DNA of 64,000 nucleotides, taken from contig NZ_KB893722.1 of NCBI RefSeq assembly GCF_000374165.1, positions 1 through 64,000 on the forward strand, in the 5' to 3' direction. The translations under genes and the position numbers were made by a program. This DNA comes from Parafrankia elaeagni (GTDB taxonomy: Bacteria; Actinomycetota; Actinomycetes; Frankiales; Frankiaceae). Below the pieces are notes generated by a model. The model saw only the letters and a program-made list of their open reading frames with translations. It did not search any database and was not told the origin of the DNA. Below, piece by piece: positions 60,978 through 64,000 of the stretch; within the stretch, counting starts at the first letter, position 1, and each line of letters opens with the position of its first letter.

Positions 60978-61013
60978 ATTCTCGGGACCGCCCGGCGACG
61001 GACGAGGAGACGC

Positions 61014-62039
61014 GTGATGCCCGCCCTGGGACACGGCAGAGGTCTTCGGGGCCGAGACCTTCGGGGGCAAGGCCGTCAGAGACAGGACCGTCAGAGACAG
61101 GGCCTTCGGCGCTGGCAGCTGGCGGCGTTGTTCGCGTGCGTGCTCGCCGGCACGTCGGTTCTGGTCGGCACGATCGCGGCCCACAGCGCGCAGTCCTACT
61201 ACTCCTGGGACGGCCCGCCACGGCTCGTCTCCCAGACCTCACCGACCTCGCCGAACGGGCCCGGACGCGGCTCGACACCGCTGGACTCCTGGCCGGACGG
61301 CATCGTCATCGCGCCGCTCACTCCGGGGCCCGCCGGCTCCGCGGCCGAGGGGCAGCTCCCGCCGGCCCCGGGCGACCCGATCGCCGGCGGCACCTTCGGC
61401 ACCGAGTCGACCGGGCGGACAGGAAACACCGCGGTGCCCGCCCCACCCGCTGCGCCCGGCGGGTCGGGCACGCTCCCCCGAGGCGCCACCGGTGCTCCGG
61501 CGGGCAGCGGGGCACGGCCGGCCAGCGCCGCGCCGCGCGCCGCGAACACACCCGCGCCCGCGCCGGCCACGACCTCCGCGCCCCGGGCCGCACCGGCACC
61601 CGCACCGGCACCCGCACCCGCCCCGGCACCGGCTCCCGCGCAGACGCGGGCCCCGGCCGCCGCGCCCGCACCGAGCCGCTTCACCTTCGTCAACCAGTCC
61701 GACGGCCGGTGCCTGGACAGCGACGCACAGTACAACGCGTTCTCGCACAGCTGCAGCAACGGCCCCGACCAGCAGTGGACCCTGTACCTGGGCACCACCA
61801 CCTGGGTGGTCAACAGGGCCACCGGGATGTGCCTGGACAGCAACAACGCCGGCCACGTGTACGTCCTGCCCTGTTCGAGCAGCCGGGCCTACCAGAACTG
61901 GCGCCTGGTCGATCTCGGCGGTGGCCTGTTCAGCTTCGTCAACCAGCCGACCGGCTGGTGCCTGGGGGCCGACGCGGGCTACCCCTACACCCGTGCCTGC
62001 GTGTCCGTCCCCCAGATGAAGTGGAAGCGGGTCGCCTGA
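61014..62039 (+). CDS. membrane-anchored ricin-B-type lectin domain protein
   Basis: A 341-residue protein: a basic cytosolic N-terminus with repeated G-R-Q-R-Q-D, one transmembrane helix (about residues 36-56), a 160-residue Pro/Ala/Thr linker with a P-A-P-A run, and a C-terminal beta-trefoil of about 120 residues. Ricin-B features are visible as three repeats with G-R-C-L-D, G-M-C-L-D and G-W-C-L-G, and Q-x-W-type positions (Q-Q-W-T, Q-N-W-R, M-K-W-K). The lectin would lie outside the membrane and bind sugars of the cell wall or a surface partner. GTG 61014 and ATG 61017 are adjacent starts; the ATG has the better AGGAG spacing. The stop lies in a hairpin shared with the next gene. Confidence 0.85.
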   Translation: MMPALGHGRGLRGRDLRGQGRQRQDRQRQGLRRWQLAALFACVLAGTSVLVGTIAAHSAQSYYSWDGPPRLVSQTSPTSPNGPGRGSTPLDSWPDGIVIAPLTPGPAGSAAEGQLPPAPGDPIAGGTFGTESTGRTGNTAVPAPPAAPGGSGTLPRGATGAPAGSGARPASAAPRAANTPAPAPATTSAPRAAPAPAPAPAPAPAPAPAQTRAPAAAPAPSRFTFVNQSDGRCLDSDAQYNAFSHSCSNGPDQQWTLYLGTTTWVVNRATGMCLDSNNAGHVYVLPCSSSRAYQNWRLVDLGGGLFSFVNQPTGWCLGADAGYPYTRACVSVPQMKWKRVA

Positions 62040-62052
62040 CGCCGTCAGGCGA
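62032..62052. terminator. bidirectional hairpin overlapping both convergent stop codons
   Basis: Perfect 9-bp arms (TCGCCTGAC and GTCAGGCGA) around a GCC loop. The lectin gene's TGA (62037-62039) lies in one arm and the hydrolase gene's TGA (62047-62045) in the other, so the terminator is built into the coding ends. Confidence 0.7.
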
Positions 62053-62908
62053 GTGCCTCCCGGGACCACTTCAGCAGCACGGGGGCGAGCAGCGGCCACC
62101 GCGCGAACAGGCCCTCCTTCGCCGCCTCGGGGGTGTGCCGGTCCGCCCACTCCGTGTCCGGCCACGGTGGCTCGCGCAGCACCGCGTTCGGCAGCAGCGC
62201 GGCGAGCGTCTCGGACGTCTCGCGCCGGTGGTGGATGTCGCTCGCCCCGCTGCGCAGCACCAGCGCGGGCACCGCCAGCTCGCGGGCCACCGCGTCCGGC
62301 AGCCCCGGGACGAGCTCGCCCTCCCGCGGGCAGTACACGGCCATCCAGCGCTCCATGGTGGCCAGGAACCCGCCCCGGTCCTGGGCGAGGATGCGCCCGC
62401 GGTTGCCCGGGTTGCGCTCGATCGACTCCCGCCACTCGGGCAGCTCCGCCACCGCGGCCATGCCGTCCTTCCAGGCAGCCTGGAACGACCCGCTGGCATA
62501 GTGGACGCCGATGCTCATCATCCCGTAGACCCCGCCGCTGACCCACCAGACGGCCAGGCCGGCCGCGACCCGCGGGTGCCGGGCGGCGGTGAGCAGCGAG
62601 ACCCGGGAGCCGCCCGACCCGCCGGCGATGACCGCGGGGGCCATGCCCAGGTGTTCGAGCAGGCCGGCGAGGGCGTCGGCCTGCAGCTCCGACTCCGACA
62701 CACCATCGAAGGACACATCCGACGCGCCCGTGTTCGGCCGGTCCCAGATGAGTACCTGCTCACCTTCGCCCGCCAGCGCCACCGCGAGCTCACGTATGCC
62801 GGCGGCATCCTTGCCATACCTGCCACCTGGCGTGATCACCCAGGGCCGGCCCCGCGCGCCAATGATCTCATAGGAGATCGACAGCCCGTTCACCGTTGCA
62901 GTCGCCAT
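62045..62908 (-). CDS. alpha/beta hydrolase
   Basis: A 287-residue alpha/beta-hydrolase-fold enzyme. The oxyanion region reads V-I-T-P-G-G-R. The nucleophile elbow is A-G-G-S98-G-G-S, a variant of G-x-S-x-G that keeps the Ser. The acid lies in L-R-S-G-A-S-D-I-H-H-R-R, and the His is probably in the following helix region. W-D-R-P-N-T-G-A-S-D is the usual strand-4 motif of the lactonase/esterase-like branch. The substrate cannot be predicted. The ATG at 62908 gives the normal length; an upstream in-frame extension to 63076 overlaps the divergent dehydrogenase gene. It is convergent with the lectin gene through a shared hairpin. Confidence 0.82.
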   Translation of the reverse strand: MATATVNGLSISYEIIGARGRPWVITPGGRYGKDAAGIRELAVALAGEGEQVLIWDRPNTGASDVSFDGVSESELQADALAGLLEHLGMAPAVIAGGSGGSRVSLLTAARHPRVAAGLAVWWVSGGVYGMMSIGVHYASGSFQAAWKDGMAAVAELPEWRESIERNPGNRGRILAQDRGGFLATMERWMAVYCPREGELVPGLPDAVARELAVPALVLRSGASDIHHRRETSETLAALLPNAVLREPPWPDTEWADRHTPEAAKEGLFARWPLLAPVLLKWSREALA

Positions 62909-62933
62909 GTCATCGCACGCTAGCACCGCCACC

Positions 62934-62962
62934 AGGACAAAGTAGGTGCTCACTTCTATACT
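62934..62962 (+). promoter_or_regulatory. sigma-70-like promoter for the dehydrogenase gene
   Basis: AGGACA (62934-62939) and TATACT (62957-62962) are separated by 17 bases, close to the housekeeping consensus. They lie 46 bases upstream of the dehydrogenase start, in the gap divergent from the hydrolase gene. Confidence 0.5.
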
Positions 62963-63007
62963 GAGGCGCAACCTAGACCGAGAACCTCCAGGCGGGAGCA
63001 GGACGGC

Positions 63008-64000
63008 GTGAGGACGATCGGACACTGGATCGACGGCAGGGCCGTCAACGAGCCCGGCCGCACGGGGCCCGTCCATGACCCGGCGCGCGGCGAGCGGACC
63101 GCACAGGTCTCACTCGCCTCCGCGGCCGTGGTCGACAGCGCGGTCAAGGCAGCGGTGACGGCGGCCGGCACCTGGTCGCAGTCATCGCTGAGCCGGCGCG
63201 CCACACTGCTGTTCGGGCTGCGCGAGCTGCTGCACACCCATCGCGACGACCTCGCCGCCGCTGTCAGCCGTGAACACGGCAAGGTCCACGAGGACGCCCT
63301 CGGCGAGGTCGCTCGGGGCCTGGAGTGCGTCGAGTTCGCCTGCGGCATCCCGCAGCTGCTGAAGGGGTCGCACAGCGCCGAGGTCTCCCGGGGGGTGGAT
63401 GTCCACACCGTGCTGCGCCCGGTGGGGGTCGTCGCCGGCATCACCCCGTTCAACTTCCCGGTGATGGTGCCGCTGTGGATGATGGCGAACGCCATCGCCT
63501 GCGGCAACACGTTCGTGCTCAAGCCGTCGGAGAAGGACCCGTCCGCCTCGCTGCTGCTGGCCGAGCTGGTGCACCGGGCCGGCTTCCCCGACGGCGTGGT
63601 CAACGTGGTCCAGGGCGACGCCGAGGCGGTCAACACCCTGCTGACGCACCCGGACATCGCCGCCGTCTCCTTCGTCGGCAGCACTCCGGTGGCCCGGCAC
63701 GTGTACGAGACCGGCACCGCCGCGGGCAAGCGTGTGCAGGCGCTCGGCGGCGCGAAGAACCACATGGTCGTCCTCCCCGACGCCGACGTCGAGGCGGCTG
63801 CCGACGCCGCGATCTCGGCCGGGTACGGGTCGGCCGGCGAGCGCTGCATGGCGATCTCGGTCGTGGTGGCCGTCGGCCCGGTCGCGGATCCACTGGTCGA
63901 CGCCATCGCCGCCCGTATCCCGGGCATCGTCGTCGGCCCGGCCGCCGAGGCGTCCTCGATGATGGGTCCGCTGATCAGCAGCGCGCACCGCGACCGGGTC
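63008..64000 (+). CDS. mmsA: methylmalonate-semialdehyde dehydrogenase, 5' part
   Basis: The first 331 residues of a CoA-acylating aldehyde dehydrogenase, cut by the window edge; family members have about 490-500. The start is GTG 63008. Visible family motifs are I-T-P-F-N-F-P-V-M-V-P, K-P-S-E-K-D-P, F-V-G-S-T-P-V-A and G-A-K-N-H, with the catalytic Cys280 in G-E-R-C-M-A-I-S. The missing general-base Glu in the G-A-K-N-H strand (other aldehyde dehydrogenases have Glu there) is the feature that separates the CoA-dependent mmsA group. It converts methylmalonate or malonate semialdehyde to propionyl- or acetyl-CoA in valine, inositol or beta-alanine breakdown. Confidence 0.88.
   Translation, partial: MRTIGHWIDGRAVNEPGRTGPVHDPARGERTAQVSLASAAVVDSAVKAAVTAAGTWSQSSLSRRATLLFGLRELLHTHRDDLAAAVSREHGKVHEDALGEVARGLECVEFACGIPQLLKGSHSAEVSRGVDVHTVLRPVGVVAGITPFNFPVMVPLWMMANAIACGNTFVLKPSEKDPSASLLLAELVHRAGFPDGVVNVVQGDAEAVNTLLTHPDIAAVSFVGSTPVARHVYETGTAAGKRVQALGGAKNHMVVLPDADVEAAADAAISAGYGSAGERCMAISVVVAVGPVADPLVDAIAARIPGIVVGPAAEASSMMGPLISSAHRDRV

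Overview
This is a high-GC (about 70 percent) actinobacterial chromosome segment. A Frankia-like or related filamentous actinomycete is my best guess from the codon use, the Uma2-type nuclease, the DUF4132 protein and the architecture of the type VII secretion locus, but the sequence does not fix the genus. No rRNA, tRNA or CRISPR array was recognised.

Left flank (1-9.5 kb): a tnpB-only IS200/IS605-type element with an in-frame amber codon, next to the truncated end of a small membrane-protein gene; a Uma2-family nuclease; a nitrilase-family amidohydrolase; a small lipoprotein; a divergent pair of a QorB-like NAD(P)-binding protein and an HxlR regulator with an operator-like inverted repeat between them; a four-helix membrane protein; a GlxA-type (DJ-1 plus AraC) regulator; a membrane-anchored Hsp70; and an ECF sigma factor.

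Core (9.5-57 kb): a type VII (ESX-like) secretion locus built as two divergent arms that meet at a CRP/GlxR-like palindrome (40154-40169). The leftward arm runs eccD, eccB, two WXG100-type proteins, a YxxxE-bearing protein, a Gly-rich AAWKG-like protein, a YbaB/EbfC protein, a small partner protein and then one uninterrupted 22.2-kb gene for a 7,385-residue protein. It ends in a frameshifted remnant of a gene whose intact paralogue lies in the other arm. The rightward arm runs eccC (three ATPase domains), the intact paralogue, a protein with a possible ADP-ribosyltransferase-like C-terminus, an inserted and nonsense-interrupted tnpB element, a beta-helix protein fused to two CbbX/EccA-type AAA+ domains, a DUF4132 protein and a sensor histidine kinase. 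EccE and the mycosin protease MycP are not in the window.

Right flank (57-64 kb): a leftward operon of a locus-type protein, a NarL-type response regulator and a histidine-kinase-like protein that lacks the phospho-acceptor His. It converges on the intact kinase with overlapping 3' ends. Then come a membrane-anchored ricin-B lectin, an alpha/beta hydrolase and the 5' part of a methylmalonate-semialdehyde dehydrogenase gene.

The likely working model is that EccB/C/D form the membrane machine, the WXG100 pair (only one partner carries a YxxxD signal) are small substrates or chaperones, and the double-AAA+ protein stands in for EccA. The giant protein, with a CpnT-like helical N-terminus, a Pro-rich spacer, thousands of residues of re-used Rossmann-like modules and a hydrophobic C-terminus of unknown type, would be the main cargo or surface structure. 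The giant protein and its module family are the least-described part of the window.
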